64,000 bases of DNA from Mixophyes australis. Its lineage: Eukaryota; Chordata; Amphibia; Anura; Limnodynastidae. Below the pieces are notes generated by a model that was given only the letters and a program-made list of their open reading frames with translations, was not told the origin of the DNA and made no database searches. Shown one piece after another: positions 44,227 through 55,724 of the stretch (positions within the stretch are counted from its first letter, which is position 1; every line of letters starts with the position of its first letter). The DNA is taken from NCBI GenBank assembly GCA_036250195.1, contig JAVHZZ010000001.1:400262117-400326116 (forward strand), given 5' to 3'. The translations under genes and the position numbers were made by a program.

Positions 44227-45786
44227 CAGGGCCGCCGAGAGGGGGGGGGGTACTAATTATCCGGGCCCGGGCATGACAGGGGGCCCGTCCCGGGCCCCTG
44301 TGCTGCCGATTTTTAAATTTTTTTTTTCAAAACAAATATTTTTTCTTTTTTTTTTCTTTTTGCGGGGGGGGGGGGAGCAGAGTAGTTAAAAAACAAAGCA
44401 AAACATACTCACGTGACCGTGGCGCCGGCGTCCCTCCTCTCTGCTGCTCTGTGCTCCATGCAGACTGTCTGAATGCCGGGTGTGACGTCATCATGTCATG
44501 CCCAGCATTCAGTCAGTCTGGAGCAATGGAGCACAGAGCAGCAGAGAAGACCAAGAAAGAACAGATAAGAAAAGGTAAGTGAAGGGAGGAAAACGAGGGG
44601 CGCACAGAGGGGTTAAAAAATGGGGGGGGGGCAGCATGACAGAGGGGTTAAAAAATGAGGGGATCACGGAGGGGTTAAAAATGGGGGGGAGGCAGCATGA
44701 CAGAGGGGTTAAAAAACGAAGGGGGGCACAGAGGGGTTAAAAACGGGGGGGGGGGGGGGCAGCATGACAGAGGGGTTAAAAAATGAGGGGGGCACAGAGG
44801 GGTTAAAAAACGGTGGGCAGCATGACAGAGGGGTAAAAAAATGAGGGGGGGGCACAGAGGGGTTAAAAAACGGGGCAGCATGACAGAGGGGTTAAAAAAC
44901 TAGGGGGGCACAGAGGGGTTAAAAACAGGGGGCAGCATGACAGAGGGGTTAAAAAATGAGGGGGGGCACAGAGGGGTTAAAAAACGGGGCAGCATGGCAC
45001 AGTGGGGTTAAAAAACAGGGGTCAGCATGGCACGGTGGGGTTAAAAAATGGTGGGCAGCATGGCACAGTGGGGTTAAAAGGGGGGGAGGCATGGCAAAGT
45101 GGGGTTAAGAAACGGGGGGGAGAGCAGCATAGTATAGTGGGATGAAGGGGAGCCAGGTGAAGGGGGCAAAAGCAGCATGGAGGGTGCAGTGTGATCATAA
45201 GGCATGGCGATGATGAAGGGGCACATTATTGTAATATTGGAGCTGGAGGAAGGCCTAATTATTAATCGTGGATGGTATTGATTTAACGCCATGGTTGTTT
45301 GGAATTATCTAAATGTAGCTATTTTTTTCCAGCATTCCAGGATCCAGACAAGCCGCAACTAAAGAAACATGCAGCCACAGGTGGTAAAAGTGAGAAGAAC
45401 AGGTAGGAGAGAGCAGGACAGTATGTGAAATGTTGTGATTCTAGTAGGGACAATGTCAATTTTTGGTGAGTGTTGTGCCCAATGTAAGGTGCAGGCCAAG
45501 ACTCTGTGTACAGACTGCATTTTTTCTATACTACACTGTGGTGCTAGATGTCCTGAAAGTCAGGAGTGCTTGGACATATGTGACGCTCGGGCGAATTGAG
45601 AGCCTAGTGATTTTGATGTTAGCCACGCGCCAATGTTGCATTTGCCATGCCCCCAAATGCATGACCACACCTCTGAAAAATTTTGCGCCGCCGTAAGGCA
45701 GCGTAATTTTTTTTAGCATACTCAACTATAAGGGGGGCCCCATGAATTTGTTGCACCAGGGCCCTGAATTCCACTTGGCAGCCCTA
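44227..45786. mobile_element. hAT transposon, non-autonomous, with G-rich minisatellite and 8-bp TSD
   Basis: Starts CAGGGCCGCC and ends GGCAGCCCTA (the inverse with two mismatches). The flanks are identical atagctgt (44219-44226 and 45787-45794). 1,560 bp with no transposase recognised. Inside are an imperfect inverted pair around AGCAGCAGAG and CTCTGCTGCTCTGTGCTCC (44439-44545), the minisatellite at 44590-45115, and a unique-looking right third. Short frames here have no domain. Confidence 0.88.
44590..45115. repeat. G-rich minisatellite, ~30-bp half-units with GAGGGGTTAAAAA
   Basis: About 17 copies of a motif AGAGGGGTTAAAAA followed by a G-run and either GCAGCATGAC or GGGGCACA; the two types alternate, giving a ~55-60 bp compound unit. 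G-runs reach about 15 (44748-44759). Later units switch to AGTGGGGTTAAAAA. Strong G-strand bias makes quadruplex formation plausible. Confidence 0.9.
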
Positions 45787-45794
45787 ATAGCTGT

Positions 45795-46289
45795 AATGCA
45801 CCCATGTGCGCAAATCATTACAATTAGAAATGGTGGGAAAAGATCTAAGAGTATGAGGACAAGTGTCAAAGGTTCGCATCACGTAGGGTACTTTGTGGTG
45901 ACCTTTAATCTCTGTGACAGTCTCATTCTTTTGGAGATTGTTTGAGTCTTACAGAAATTGACTAGTGTAGTTTTATAGAGGGAATTATAGAAGGAAGAGA
46001 CCTGTTTTATGCATGTTTTCATTATTAACATTTCTGGATATGTTCCTTATTTGTTTTTGCCTTAGGCCCTTTTTCTATCTTTATAAAACTGTTTAATGTT
46101 ATATAAGGGTCTGCTCACTACTTACTCTATATATATTGTGATGCTCAAACCCAGCAGAAAACAGGTATAGACCGCACTCTATTTCAGACTTGATGCACAA
46201 TAAACAGAGTATCCTTCCCCGGTAATCAATATCATATGTAACATTAATTAATAAGTGGAAGAGGGCACAGCTGAAGGATGGTATCTATA
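45795..46289. other. No gene recognised
   Basis: Unassigned AT-rich sequence. Confidence 0.5.
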
Positions 46290-46437
46290 TTGCAGTCACA
46301 AGAATGCTCTCTGTATTGTATGGCGGTCATAGGAATGCTCTCTGTTTTGTATGGCGGTCATAGGAATGTTCTCTGTATAGTATGGCGTTCACTAGGATGC
46401 TTTATATTGTATGACGGTCACTAGGATGCTGTATATA
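46290..46437. repeat. ~31-bp tandem repeat, about 5 units
   Basis: ATGGCGGTCATAGGAATGC and derivatives recur at about 46322, 46353, 46384 and 46413. It directly precedes the long TA microsatellite. Confidence 0.85.
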
Positions 46438-46464
46438 TTGTATGTGTGTGTGAGTATATACAGT

Positions 46465-46760
<296 letters not shown>

Positions 46761-47525
46761 TTCAATTTGTTTTAGTGAGTTTAATTTTAATATCCAATTC
46801 ATTTTTTATACAGCTAGCATGTGATAGCTGCATTGAAAGTACTATAGGGTCATTACATAAAGATCCTTACAAAGCCAGAACGTGAAGAATGGGGAAGGAG
46901 GGGGTTTCCTTAAATCCTAATATGCAATCCTTTTTTATTTTAGTGTGACCTTGCATATTCTATCTTCTGTTCGTGGCAATCAAAGAAATTCAAAATGTCT
47001 CTTTTTCCATTCAACGTATTTTGCAGTGTGTGTACTCGGCAGTAGTTCTTGTAACTTTGGACTTTATTCAAGATAGTTGTCAGACAAGTGAAAAGTCTTC
47101 CTTTTATAATTCCTCCTCAAAGTTCGTCAAATAAAGAAGTTGTATCAGATCAGAAATACCTTAACTTAATGTCAATCTTGGGGAAATCTTCCACATAGTG
47201 AGTATGTTGTACCAATAAAAAAATAATCCCTGTTAATAAATTGACTATATGTGGCGACAGCTATTAAAATAATAAAAAAAAATAATCAATTGTAGCTATA
47301 AATATAAATATATCAGAATATACATATAATAATGATGGCAACAATTTACCATCTAATAGGATGCATACACATAAATGATATCAATAAACCTAAAATAAGA
47401 CCATTTCTTTAAATTAATAGGCAACACCTAATATACAAAATAAAGGTGATTTAATAGATAGCGGTGGAGGTTTCTATTTCATGCAGTCACATATTTAGTA
47501 TTAAGTGACCGAATACAGGATGGTA
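46761..47525. other. No gene recognised
   Basis: AT-rich spacer without supported features. Confidence 0.5.
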
Positions 47526-47530
47526 CGCAG

Positions 47531-48216
47531 TGTCAGGCGCCCTCTTGTTTCTGCCTCTAGACGGACGCCTGTCTCCTTGCTGAATCAGCCTCCCGCTGCT
47601 TAGATATGCTTACTGTTCTATTCGCATGCATGACGCTGTTTCCGTTTGCCATCGGTACGCATGCACAAGATTCCGCGCTCCGTCGCCCTGCGACTAGCCA
47701 GCGATTGCTTGCGGTTTTCCTGCCAATTCACACACCTATCAGGGATCCCTTTCCTCTATTTAAGGAACTCACCCGAGGCCATTTGCTTGCCAGAGTATTT
47801 GGTCTTCAGCCTTGCTCCAGCGTTTGTTCCTGTGTTACTGATTATTGGATTCTGACCCCGGCTTGTTCCGGACTTCTCCTTTGGTTCCTGATTCTGTCTT
47901 AGAGTGATATTTGGTACTGACCCGGCTTCCCGACCATTCTCCTGCTTCTGATTTGGCTATATCCGCTTCTCTGGTTCTGATCCAGCTTGCTGACTACTCT
48001 TCCATCCTGCATCCTGGTGGGCCGTCACTGCTGCCTATATTACCTCACCAGCTGACTGATACTGAGGGCCGCGACCTGTACGTTCCTTGCAGCAAAGTCC
48101 ATACCTCCTTGCGGTGGTTCCTGCTGAAAACCAGGGACGTGTTAGACTCAGCGCCTCAGCACTCAGTAGCGCCAACTGCTGGTAGGTTTCACCAACTCCA
48201 CCTTATGATTCTGACA
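47531..48216 (+). mobile_element. Solo Gypsy LTR with perfect TSD
   Basis: Begins TGTCAGGCGCC (the same ten-plus bases as the young Gypsy LTR) and ends GATTCTGACA, flanked by cgcag on both sides (47526-47530 and 48217-48221). It shares the ACTGAGGGCCGCGACCTG-like, CCTTGCGG..GTTCCTG and GTTAGACTC.GCGCC blocks with the LTRs at 34982 and 9574, but differs widely elsewhere. Open frames at 47606-48270 lie inside it and are not read as genes. Confidence 0.88.
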
Positions 48217-48221
48217 CGCAG

Positions 48222-49200
48222 CTATTATATACTCGGTATGATCTATTATAGGGAACTCACTGCTGGTTAAAAACTGTCCCGATAATCGTTAGTGGGGTCG
48301 GGAAGGTCTCACATACAGCATAAGCACACTTGCGTGTGTGTGCAGTCAGATGCGTTTTATGTTCCACTGTGGAATGCACTGCACTAAAAGATGACCCAAC
48401 GTGTTTCTTCTCAGTTAGACTTTCTCAAAGGATAGTGTGTGTCGGCTATTGTGGTAGTGGTTATTTATATTACAACTCCTGGATCAATCAGGGTGAAATT
48501 AAGGATGGTTTAGTGGAAATTATCAGCCTTAATAGAGGAGTCATGAATTTATCATCAGGGTGTCCTTACATTTAATAAAAAATGTGGGATTAGTAAATGT
48601 TGTACCCAGGTGGCCATTACATTATGGTTATCATAAACACCTAACTTTTTTCTTATTTAGGGGGTCAATCAGTAATTTGATCATTTAACCGGGGATCTTC
48701 TCAACTGTGTCATAAATTAAGTAAAGCTTATCTAATACATATGATAATAATTGTACTAATGTTCTTATGACAGCAGCACATTTGTAAATTGCTTTTAATG
48801 CTTGTATAATAAAATATTATAATGGTTGCACTATTGCTCTAATGATACAGCTATAAATTACAAATGAGAAAAATACTAGTGATATAGTATTCTGTTATGT
48901 TTCCCTCAGGGTGGCTATTATGTTACACTCCTTTGGTCTGATTCCACAAAACTGGTAATGATGTACCAGAATAAAATAAAACAGACCAAATCAACATACA
49001 TATAAAGAAACAACACTGTGGGGATCACTATATGAGAATAAAAGATAATTGATACTATTCACACAAATGGTAGAATATCCAAACATAACAAAGTACTAAA
49101 CTAATTCCAACACAAAATTAAGATTTAAAGGGATTGGTCACTACTAGACAGATACAAATCTTAATATGTAGTTGAAAAAACAGAGGTACATACAAATAAA
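48222..49200. other. No gene recognised
   Basis: AT-rich sequence, no domains or repeat ends seen. Confidence 0.5.
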
Positions 49201-49207
49201 TTCCAAG

Positions 49208-49209
49208 AA

Positions 49210-49245
<36 letters not shown>
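49208..49245. repeat. (AAT)n microsatellite
   Basis: About 12 AAT units. It may be an old LINE tail, but no LINE body was recognised beside it. Confidence 0.9.
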
Positions 49246-49248
<3 letters not shown>

Positions 49249-49499
49249 CTACAGTACTAAACTGACGATTATAAGCAATAAAAATTCATTGAAACATGTA
49301 AACAATGAAACTGACACTAAGTGAAATGATTCAAACACTTGTACTACAGAAATTGTTTGTTGTGTGTATATTAGCCAAATAGTCAAATACAGTAAAAAAA
49401 TTCCAAAATCTCCCTTAGGAATCTTCCACAGTTACTTTAGGAAGACAAAATATCCCCACTGCATGGACATCAAGCCCCAAACTTTAGATTCCGCTTGTG

Positions 49500-50875
49500 A
49501 AATTAGAGAGAGATATATGTTTCCAAAGGTCCGTGTGACAGGATGGACCGCTTATGCCACCCAGTCTGTTGTTGCTGGGAACTGGCTGGGCTTACTTTGC
49601 CACCGTTCCCTTTTGTTATCACAAATGCGCCCTCTTGCCGCAGTAGGAGGGGCTTATAATGCTGCCACCACTGAGCTCCTTTATGGCACTCAGAACCCCG
49701 TTCCTTCTGGGTAACAGTCACTGCTAGTGTACTCCTGTGCTGGTACACTTGGGCTGGTAACTCCGGACCTCTTACTATGGATCCGGGTTGCTGTGGATGT
49801 ATCCTCCCTGGCCTATCACACTGAACAGAGCTGCAGGTAGAAGGCAGAGCGGTGGTACTGGAAAAGCTTGGGTCCAAACCTCAGACAGCCGAGAACGGAT
49901 TAGATTTAGGGTCTAATCGGCAGGTCACAGGATTACAGCAATATTAAGAAGTTGTCAAGCAGGTCTTTGAAGCAGAGTGATGCTTATTGCTCAAGTGTCC
50001 TGACAAGGACAGTTCCACGGATTTAAGGTATCAATGGTCAGGTCAGATGGAACATCAGAATGATACATTACATGCTCACACAGCTCATCTTTTATTAAGT
50101 TCCGAAATAGTCTATTTTTAGAATCAGGATGTACTCAATTTACACAAACATGGATTTACATGCATTGCAAAGCCCCTAATATTTATACTTAGCTATTAAA
50201 TTCCTAAAAACCTTGCTGTGATTTCCTGGATCTTATTTCAGAGGCAGGAGACTCACTATCAAGTCAAAAGGTCTGACTGGCATGAATACTTCAGACAGTC
50301 ACCGAATACACATTTCCACAGAACAAAAAAAAAAAAAAAGCCACTTCCCCACATCACAATACACCAAAGGCTTGGTAAACACAGGCTCATTGTATCAGAC
50401 ATATACATCAGAAATAGGCATACCCTATAGTAAGGTTAAACAGAAAAACCAACTTTTCTACCCTGGTCTCAGAGATAACGATTTCCTATCTCACAATATA
50501 CACAATATCAAAAATAAGTGCTCGTTCAATTACATAAATAAGTGCCCTGCGCTATTTGCTTTAAATACATTTTTACCAATATTTAATAGTGATCCAGTCA
50601 CAGTCTTTTTCTACTTGGCAAAGTAAACAAACAGAATCTTTCTCCCAAACTCCGTTCCTCTCCTCCAAGTAAATACACTGATGTCTGGATTTCGAGTACA
50701 CAAATATAAAACATGTTACTGGTATTGAAGCAGATTGTGATCATTTAACCCTTCGGAGGAGCTTAGGTCCAAGTCCACACAGTGTGCGGCTGCAGACAAT
50801 GCTGTCTACACAGAGGTGATTTGTCTTTCATTATTCCTTATGCACAAACTGCTCTTTTTTAGAATTCTGGTAGGG
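49500..50875. other. Unclassified, possibly LTR-derived
   Basis: 49530-49900 is GC-richer and starts near TGTGACAGGATGGACCGC, a plausible LTR edge. No second copy, target duplication or retroelement protein was found with it. The rest is AT-rich. Open frames on both strands (49364-49714, 49503-49877, 50218-50626) carry no recognised domain. Confidence 0.3.
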
Positions 50876-50966
50876 AATCGTCATCATCATCTTTTATTTT
50901 TATAGCGCCAGCAAATTCCGTAGCGCTTTACAATTGGGAACAAACAGTAATAAAACAATTAGGTAA

Positions 50967-51113
50967 TGTCAGGAACCCCTCCAGCCAGTACAACAACACC
51001 CGGAGTCTGCTCTGACAGTCTGGTGTTCACTGGAGCCCCTAGTGGTGTGGACAGACTTGGCCGCAGACTACAGGTGATGTGTACCAGCTGTGGAGAACCC
51101 AGGAGCAGAGGGT
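50967..51113 (-). repeat. Truncated 3' LTR
   Basis: Matches 53161-53315 (TGTCAGGA..., CCAGCCAGTACAACAACACC, GTCTGGTGTTCACTGGAGCC) except for an 8-bp deletion near 51072 and a few substitutions. It ends abruptly at AGCAGAGGGTT where reverse transcriptase sequence begins. Confidence 0.88.
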
Positions 51114-51867
51114 TGGCGAAAAGATGATGTTCTCTGAGATTAATCAGAACCTGTTTGACATGTTCACGATGTTGAGGGAGAGACTGAGAATAAATCAAGA
51201 TGTCATCCAGATATACTACCACAAAATAACCCAGGAACTCGCAGAGCACCTCGTTAATAAGATCCTGGAAGACTGCAGGCGCATTGCACAGGCCGAATGG
51301 GCATGACCAAATACTATAATGGCCAGATTGAGTGTTGAAGGCCGTCTTCCACTCATCGCCCTCCCTGATGCGTATGAGATTGTAGGCGCCACGGAGATCA
51401 ATCTTGGTGTATATGGTAGCATCCCTCAGCTGGTCAAACAGGACAGAGATGAGTGGAAGCGGATATGTGTTTTTGATGGTGATCTTGTTCAGACCACGAA
51501 ATTCGTTGCACGGCCGTAGACTACCGTCCTTTTTGGACATGAAAAAACACCACGCTCCTACAGGAGACTTTAAAGGTCGGATAAACCCTTTCTGCAAGTT
51601 TTCCTCCACATACTCTTGCATTGCCTTAGTCTCAGGGCCAGAAAGGGAGTATAACCTTCCTTTGGGCAACTTGGATCCAGGAAGTAAATCAATGGCACAA
51701 TCGAAGTCTCTATGATGGAGGTAGAGAATCAGCCGCCTTCTTGGAAAACACGTCCTAGAATTCACGATACGCAAAAGGCAGTTGATCCGGTAGTGGCTGC
51801 AGGAGCCGAAGAGACATGGCCAAACAATTTTGAGAACAGTGAGTACTCCAACGAGTAATTTCTCCAA
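51114..51867 (-). pseudogene. Reverse transcriptase fragment of the deleted Gypsy
   Basis: The open frame (50959-51867) covers the N-terminal two-thirds of the reverse transcriptase: ETKAMQEYVEENLQKGFIRP, FFMSKKDGSLRPCNEFRGLN (an altered form of FVKKKDGSLRPCIDYR), YTKIDLRGAYNLIRIREG and catalytic VVVYLDDILIYSQ (YLDD at 51202-51213). It continues to REHHLFA, then crosses the deletion join into LTR sequence. The last ~50 residues are therefore LTR-derived. It lacks the thumb, RNase H and integrase, so it cannot act alone. Confidence 0.88.
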
Positions 51868-52250
51868 GATTCCAGTCGATCATGGGATTATGGAGGTGGA
51901 GCCAGGGATGACCCAGAATTAGTGGAACGGAAGGGCAATCAATGAGGAGAAGAGACAGAGTTTCGGAATGAAAAGACCCAACTGTAAGTCGTAAGGGCGG
52001 AGTTGGGGAGGAAATCCTGCCTCCGGGTAAGGGACCCCCATCCAAACCACAGACAGCGATAGCGTAATTCATGTTTATGAAAGGAATCCCAATGGACTTG
52101 GCAAAACTGATAGCTAGAAAGTTGCCTGCGGCACCGCTATCAATGAATGCTGAAATGACAGAGGAGTGTTATCCACGGGAAAGATGAGCGGGAACTAATA
52201 ATGCATTTTTGGAAGAAATGAACTGCAGACCTAGATGAATCTCTTCCTCC
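51755..52250 (-). pseudogene. Protease region of the deleted Gypsy
   Basis: The open part 51755-52072 has LRLTVGSFHSETLSLLLIDC, PSVPLILGHPWLHLHNPMID and WNLGEITRWS, the C-terminal half of a Gypsy aspartic protease. Upstream (to ~52160) the plus strand reads the complement of an AFIDSGAAGNFL-type active site, but a stop or frame change separates the pieces. A frame break near 51755 also separates it from the reverse transcriptase. Confidence 0.75.
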
Positions 52251-52254
52251 TTCT

Positions 52255-53123
52255 CTAGGCCTGATCTTTTCCCAACTTGTTGGGACAGGAGCGCAGAAGG
52301 TGACCTTTGGTTGCACAATACAGGCAGAGGTCTAAGGTGCGTCTCCTAGTTCTCTCTTCCTGGGAGAGGCGATAGGCGCCTAGCTGCATAGGTTCCGCAG
52401 CTTCCATGTTAGAAGGAGGCACAGAAAGGAATGTACTGGGAGTGGATGCTTCCTTCTAAGCTCTTCTTTCCTTGAGGCATCTAACAATTATGATTGTGAG
52501 CTGCATAAGTCCCTCCAGGGAAGTAGATGAAGGATACTGTACCAGGGAATCCTTTATTTGCTCTGATAACCCCAAACGGAACTGGCTGCATAAAGCTGGG
52601 TCATTCCACTCACTGTCAGTGGACCAGCACCGGAATTCGGCAGCATATTCTTCTGCAGAACGTCGGCCTTGTTTTAGGGATCTGAGGTGGGCCTCAGCGG
52701 AAGCTACCCGATCCGGGTCATCATACAGGAGGCCTAGGGTTTCGAAAAAAGAATCCACAGACCTCAGCGAAGGACTGTCGGAAGGCAAGCTGAAGGCCCA
52801 GGACTGCAGGTCCTCCTGAAGCAACAAAATCACTATACCCACTCTTTGCTGTTCAGAGCCGGAGGAGCGGGGTCGGAGTAAAGTTTACAACTCTCCTTAA
52901 AGTTACGGAAGAGGCTTCTGTCCCCAGAGAATCGATCCAGCAAGTTCAGCTTGGGCTCCACAGCAGAAGCTGACGGGTTTTGCTGGACTTGGATTTGCGC
53001 GGCTCTGGTAGCCTCTTCCTGAGCAGACAGGCGTTGAACCAGATTCTGGACCACTTGTGAGATGAATTGGATCTGACCTGCCAGAACTTGGGCTGGAGAA
53101 AGGTTCGCCCCGTTATCATCCAT
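52255..53123 (-). pseudogene. Gag remnant of the deleted Gypsy
   Basis: The frame at 52833-53123 starts with the Gag N-terminus (LSPAQVLAGQIQFISQVVQN, a helical segment, then LNLLDRFSGDRSLFRNFKE). 52456-52842 continues in another frame with the Gag core (LQSWAFSLPSDSP, RVASAEAHLRSLKQGRRS and YAAEFRCWSTDSEWNDPAL). The zinc knuckle LYCATKGHLLRSC is readable at about 52275-52325. A frame change near 52840 breaks it. The same order as the Gag at 35656, with clear but distant similarity. Confidence 0.82.
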
Positions 53124-53160
53124 GGAAGCGAATTCTCCAAAGATTTGGGGCTGGTTATAA

Positions 53161-53860
53161 TGTCAGGAATATCTCCAGCCAGTACAACAACACCCGGAGT
53201 CTGCTCTGACAGTCTGGTGTTCACTGGAGCCCCTAGTGGTGGGGACAGACTTGGCCGCAGACTACAGAGGGTCGTGTGATGTGTACCAGCTGTGGAGAAC
53301 CCAAGAGCAGAGGGTTATGGCAGACAGCGAATCCAGAGAACAGGCCGAGGTCAGGGGTCACTTGCTAGATAGAATCGTCAGAATACATGCCAGGGGTCGG
53401 GGTCACGAGCAAATCAGCAGAAACGAAGGTACAAGCCAAAAGGTCAAGGGCACAGGCAAAAAGACAAATCCAGAGTACAGGCAGGGGTCATACACAGCAA
53501 ACAGTGGTCCAAAGGTTTAACACCAACAGCACAGCAGCAGGCAGCAACACAGAGGTCTGGAAGCTATAACCGGCAGGGAGGCTAAGCCCTCCCTGTCTTA
53601 AATACAGAAATGGACCAATGAGAGCCTAGCTCTCTAATTACACAAAGGCTGCCGCATGATTAAATAAATTAGCCCGCAGGCTTGCCACAGGATTGTGCAC
53701 GCGCCCGGCTGCCTCATAGCACCGGGACGCAGCGCTAAACAGAGAAGCGTCCGGCCGTTGCTACGGCAACGGTCGGCTGGACCCCGGGAGTGACGTCCCG
53801 GTCGTCATAGCGACGGCCGGGACGCAGGTAGGAGAGTCGTGGCGGCTGGGCACAGTAACA
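53161..53860 (-). repeat. 5' LTR of the deleted Gypsy
   Basis: 700 bp; on the minus strand it begins TGTTACTGTGCCC and ends TCCTGACA. It holds two X-box-like palindromes, GTTGCTACGGCAAC (53757-53770) and GTCGTCATAGCGAC (53801-53814), in the U3 part. GGCAGGGAGGCTAAGCCCTC near 53573 is shared with the solo LTR at 19325. Confidence 0.88.
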
Positions 53861-53915
53861 GTTAATACATACAGATAGATAAGAGGACCCTGCTCGCAAG
53901 CTTACAATCTATGGG

Positions 53916-55409
53916 AATGGAGATAACAGTAGATAAGTTCCGCTTCTTTAGTGGTGAAAAAGAAATCACTAGTAAAGAGTTTCAATCTTGCTGTGAGCAT
54001 CTGACTGACGCGTTTCGCCCAGCAGAATGTGGACAATCTCAAAATCAAGATCTTGACCTCATCAAGAATGAGCAGAGTATCATTTCAAAGTAATTTTCAA
54101 AGTATCATTTTAAAATAATCATGGGGAATTGATGTATCACAGAATGCCAGATACCAAGGTGCCCTTCTAATATACTATGGCGAATAGTATCAAAGTTTGT
54201 CACGTGGATCAAGACTGATGTGGCGATTTTGATCCAATATGATCGCATCTTGATCGAATGTCCCGTTGCATGATATAGTATACAATACCATACCTCCATC
54301 TAGCAGACATGTAGAGGCAATGTGACCTACAGTACCAGGTATTCTCAGGTGGACCCCCATCCTGTTACTTACCTGGCTATTATCTGCTTGGCTTCCAAGA
54401 TCGGGCATGGTTGAGCATGTCCAGAGTGATAAGACTGTAGCCTAAACACTCTTAACATGACACCTATAGATGCAATAACCTATGGAAGTGATAATCATAG
54501 TTGTCTCCTATATGGGATGACCTTTGTAGACATGGAACAATTAGAAGGGATATTGACAATATAGCTTACTCTTCAAAATGCAGACGCTTATGTTCTAAAT
54601 TGGTAATTCGAAATTCCCATTTAGACCCCACCGTACAAGGGTCTTGAGGGTGTAGATCATTGTGGCTTCCTCTTTCTTAATATTTTTGATAAGATTACCC
54701 CCTCCTCAATTATTTTTCACCTTTTAAATACCAAAAAACTTCAATCCTGTGATATCACAATTGTGATCTGTCTTAAAGTGATGAAAGAACTGATGGTTAT
54801 TAAATCCTATTCTAATATCCCTGAGGTGTTCGCCTATTCGAGTCTTGACCTTCATAATTGTGTGTCCAATATACTGTTTCTCACATGGGCACTACAATAA
54901 ATCACATGATCTGTACTGCAGGTAATGAAATCTTTGATTTTAAAGCTATTACTATTGTGGGTTGATTGGTATTGGAGAATATGTTGTGTACTTCTACAAT
55001 TTAATAATTTGTAATTGTTGCACTGGCCACAGTAGTAAAACACTGGTGTTTGACTTTCAATGTTTAACCAATTTTATTTCTTATTAATTCTATATTAATA
55101 TGATTAGATACCAGAGGTTTTTTTTAGACTGAGGCTTTACTGAAATTTACCAGCAGATGACAGACACAACAACTGCTTGATTGAATAAACGGTGCTTTTA
55201 TTGCTTACATCACCAGTAAGACTAGTTGGTGTCTGTTGAGCTGTACAATAGATCAATACAGGTTTAAATATAATAAGCTCCTCCCTTTAGTCTAATTACC
55301 TCCTTAGACCTTATCCTCCACCTGTATATGTTAAATCTAGGAGTCTCACTCTGCAAAAGTTTAACCCTGTCTGCAGGCTGTACCTACATACTCTTTGTGT
55401 AGATATATG
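53916..55409. other. No gene recognised; possible LTR-like piece at the right
   Basis: 53916-54110 may be more interspersed repeat (it includes GACGCGTTTCGCCC). 54110-55120 is AT-rich. 55120-55400 (CAGCAGATGACAGACACAAC and CTCCTCCCTTTAGTC) has the look of an LTR edge but no partner was found. Confidence 0.35.
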
Positions 55410-55724
55410 TAGGGATGTGCACCGGCGACTTTTGAGGTCTCGTGTTTTGTGTTTTGGATCCGGATTTTCATTATTTTTGGGGTTCGGATTTGTCTCGCAA
55501 AACACTTGACGAAAGGTCTCGGTTCGGATTTAAGGTTTTGGATTCGGATTTTTTTTGAAAAAAACATAAAAAGTTTAAAAATCAAGTTTTTGGGCTTATT
55601 TTCACTCCTACGCTATTATTAACCTCAATAACATTCAATAACAAACATTTCCACTAATTTACAGTGTATTCTGAACACCTCAAAATATAGGTATTAGTCC
55701 AAAACGTTGCAACGAGGTATCTTT

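Larger units (their letters stand above)
50967..53860 (-). mobile_element. Internally deleted Ty3/Gypsy, minus strand
   Basis: Order on the minus strand: a full 5' LTR (53860 to 53161), gag remnant, zinc knuckle, protease, partial reverse transcriptase, then a direct join at about 51113/51114 into the last ~147 bp of a 3' LTR. The distal reverse transcriptase, RNase H, integrase and most of the 3' LTR are missing. Flanks are ggtaa (50962-50966) and gttaa (53861-53865), one mismatch in five. Shared LTR parts differ by an 8-bp indel and several substitutions, so it is older than the copy at 34982. It sits inside an L2 tail. Confidence 0.85.
50880..53915 (-). mobile_element. L2-type LINE 3' tail, split by a Gypsy insertion
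   Basis: The left part (50880-50966) has (CAT)n then TATAGCGCCAGCAAATTCC and GTAGCGCTTTACAATTGGG, the minus-strand form of an L2 3' end. The right part (53861-53915) resumes with CATACAGATAGATAAGAGG and GCTCGCAAGCTTACAATC, which follows the left part in L2 tails. Only the tail is present. Confidence 0.7.

Noticed and set aside
44675..45292. Minus-strand Pro/Leu-rich frames
   Set aside because: They translate the G-rich minisatellite of the hAT element.
47606..48270. Forward frames of 69-119 codons
   Set aside because: They lie entirely or mostly within a solo LTR with a perfect target duplication and show no known domain.
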